A stretch of 5,611 bases of DNA from an uncultured Bacilli bacterium (GTDB lineage: Bacteria; Bacillota_I; Bacilli_A; RF39; UBA660): positions 1 through 5,611 of the forward strand of contig CAJONL010000057.1 in assembly GCA_905235875.1 (NCBI GenBank). Direction: 5' to 3'. The position numbers and the translations under genes were made by a program. Under the pieces are notes generated by a model that had not been told where the DNA came from, ran no database searches, and was given only the letters and a program-made list of their open reading frames with translations. Within the stretch, counting starts at the first letter, position 1; every line of letters begins with the position of its first letter. Below are positions 4,460 to 5,611 of the stretch, piece by piece.

Positions 4460-5611
4460 ATGAATAAATATATAGAACTGAATAGTTCAAAGAAAATACT
4501 AAAAATAATACTAATAGCTTTAATGACTATTTTTTATGGATACTTATTTTTTGATAAATTATATATTTATGAAAATAATAGTTCTATATTTAGAATTATA
4601 TTTCCTTTTTTGTTACTTGTATTATTTTCAATTGGTTTATTTATAAAACCTAAGATTAAGTTAAATAATAAAAAGAATTTTATAATTTCAATAATACTAA
4701 GTGTAATATTTATAATTTTTAATTTATTTATAATTCAATATTCACTAGGATTTAGTCTTTTTGATATATTTAGTTTTTATCCTGTAAAAAGAAGTATTTT
4801 TTACATAATTATAAATCTAGGAGTTCTCTCAATTATTTTTTTAATAGCGTTTTCGATATCAAATAGTTTTAAAGCCTCTATTTTGACATTGAACTCACTA
4901 ACAATTATCTTTTCACTAGTAGAATATTATGTAATACAATTCCGTGAAGTAGGCTTTCTCGCAGTAGACATTCTAAATGCAAAAACTGCTATGAACGTTA
5001 TGAGTGCATATTCATATTCATTGAATTACAACGTGTTTATTACTGTATTTTTAATTATTAGTTTAACTCCATTTATTTTATACTTAGGAAAAAATAATTA
5101 CTTTAATGGAAGAAAAAGATTAATGACAATTTTACTAACAATAGTTACAATAATAGTATTTATATTTGGAATAAATATAGATAGAGTTGAAAAGAAAATT
5201 AAAGTTAAATATTATAAACCTCAGGAATCTTTTCAAAAAAAAGGAATGCCTATATGCTTTATAAGAAGTATAAAAGATTTAATAGTAATAGAACCTGATG
5301 GTTATAGTGTAAAAAATGTAAATAAAATATTATCCTCTTATAAATCTGATTTAAAAAAAGAGGCAAAATCTCCTAATATAATTGTTATTATGGATGAAGC
5401 ATATACTGATTTTAGTGAAATTACTGATTTAAAAATAAGTGAAGATTATCTTCCTTTTATTCATAGCCTAAAGGATAATACTATTAAAGGAGACCTTTAT
5501 ACATCAATATTTGGCGGAGGAACTTCCGCTACTGAATTTGAAGTTTTAACTTCTAATAGTATGGCATTTGTACCAAGTGGAATTAATGCTTATAGTGCTT
5601 ATATTAATACA
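4460..5611 (+). CDS. LTA synthase family protein (phosphoglycerol transferase, sulfatase fold), 3' truncated by the window
   Basis: The reading frame is open from ATG 4460 to the last base (384 codons, no stop). LtaS-type enzymes move glycerol phosphate from phosphatidylglycerol onto growing lipoteichoic acid or a related acceptor outside the membrane. The N-terminus has six or seven membrane segments (about 14-31, 44-62, 74-94, 113-133, 138-158, 191-209, 221-240). A characteristic loop, FREVGFLAVDILNAKTAMNV (161-180), lies before the sixth. The extracellular catalytic domain begins near 303 with PNIIVIMDEAYTDF, where E313 is the expected metal ligand (S. aureus Glu255). It continues to FGGGTSATEFEVLT (351-364), where T355 is the expected nucleophile (S. 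aureus Thr300). The His/Asp metal ligands further on lie beyond the window. It has more membrane segments than the five of S. aureus LtaS. It could be an LTA synthase, a primase or another phosphoglycerol transferase. An in-frame ATG at 4454 is too close to GAGG to be preferred. Confidence 0.88.
   Translation, partial: MNKYIELNSSKKILKIILIALMTIFYGYLFFDKLYIYENNSSIFRIIFPFLLLVLFSIGLFIKPKIKLNNKKNFIISIILSVIFIIFNLFIIQYSLGFSLFDIFSFYPVKRSIFYIIINLGVLSIIFLIAFSISNSFKASILTLNSLTIIFSLVEYYVIQFREVGFLAVDILNAKTAMNVMSAYSYSLNYNVFITVFLIISLTPFILYLGKNNYFNGRKRLMTILLTIVTIIVFIFGINIDRVEKKIKVKYYKPQESFQKKGMPICFIRSIKDLIVIEPDGYSVKNVNKILSSYKSDLKKEAKSPNIIVIMDEAYTDFSEITDLKISEDYLPFIHSLKDNTIKGDLYTSIFGGGTSATEFEVLTSNSMAFVPSGINAYSAYINT

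Noticed and set aside
4447..4467. Six-codon frame (MRHENE) considered as a leader peptide of the LTA-synthase-family gene
   Set aside because: It has no usable ribosome-binding site inside the predicted transcript and overlaps the gene's own GAGG and start codon.
1..5611. CRISPR array, tRNA/rRNA gene, insertion sequence or riboswitch
   Set aside because: I saw no regularly spaced repeats, tRNA-like arms, transposase or conserved leader structures, and no non-coding gap exceeds about 100 bases.

Overview
The window is strongly A+T-rich. Genes are tightly packed on the + strand, with Shine-Dalgarno sites of the AGGAGG type, intrinsic terminators and sigma-A-like promoters. MurT/GatD homologues, a long-form ribosome hibernation factor, an AgrB-like membrane protease and an LTA-synthase-family enzyme together point to a low-GC Gram-positive (Bacillota) chromosome. 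I cannot place it more precisely from sequence alone. No long frame contains an internal TGA, and two genes end with TGA, so the standard bacterial code fits.

Left part (1-807): the lysine-rich tail of a truncated upstream gene is followed by a GC-cored hairpin. Next is an overlapping two-gene unit: a small membrane protein with the His/Cys pair of AgrB-type peptidases, and an 82-residue protein resembling sigma region 4. No AgrD-like signal peptide is visible.

Middle (858-2240): hpf has its own promoter and its own terminator, so it looks like a single-gene unit. It is followed by a cytoplasmic-looking member of the zinc-dependent phospholipase C family.

Right part (2292-5611): a murT-gatD pair separated by a single base, closed by an A/T hairpin terminator that overlaps the gatD stop codon. 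After it, a near-consensus promoter drives an LTA-synthase-family gene that runs off the window. MurT/GatD normally amidates the D-Glu of lipid II and LtaS-type enzymes polymerise glycerol phosphate, so this half is a cell-envelope neighbourhood.

The main surprise is the GatD homologue. It keeps the overall family pattern but has Thr where the catalytic Cys should be and Ile where the catalytic His should be. Its MurT partner keeps the ATP-binding loop and the zinc ribbon but has lost several C-terminal family signatures. The pair may be an ammonia-dependent, structural or repurposed version of the lipid II amidation enzyme. The second point of interest is the orphan AgrB-like/sigma-region-4-like pair.
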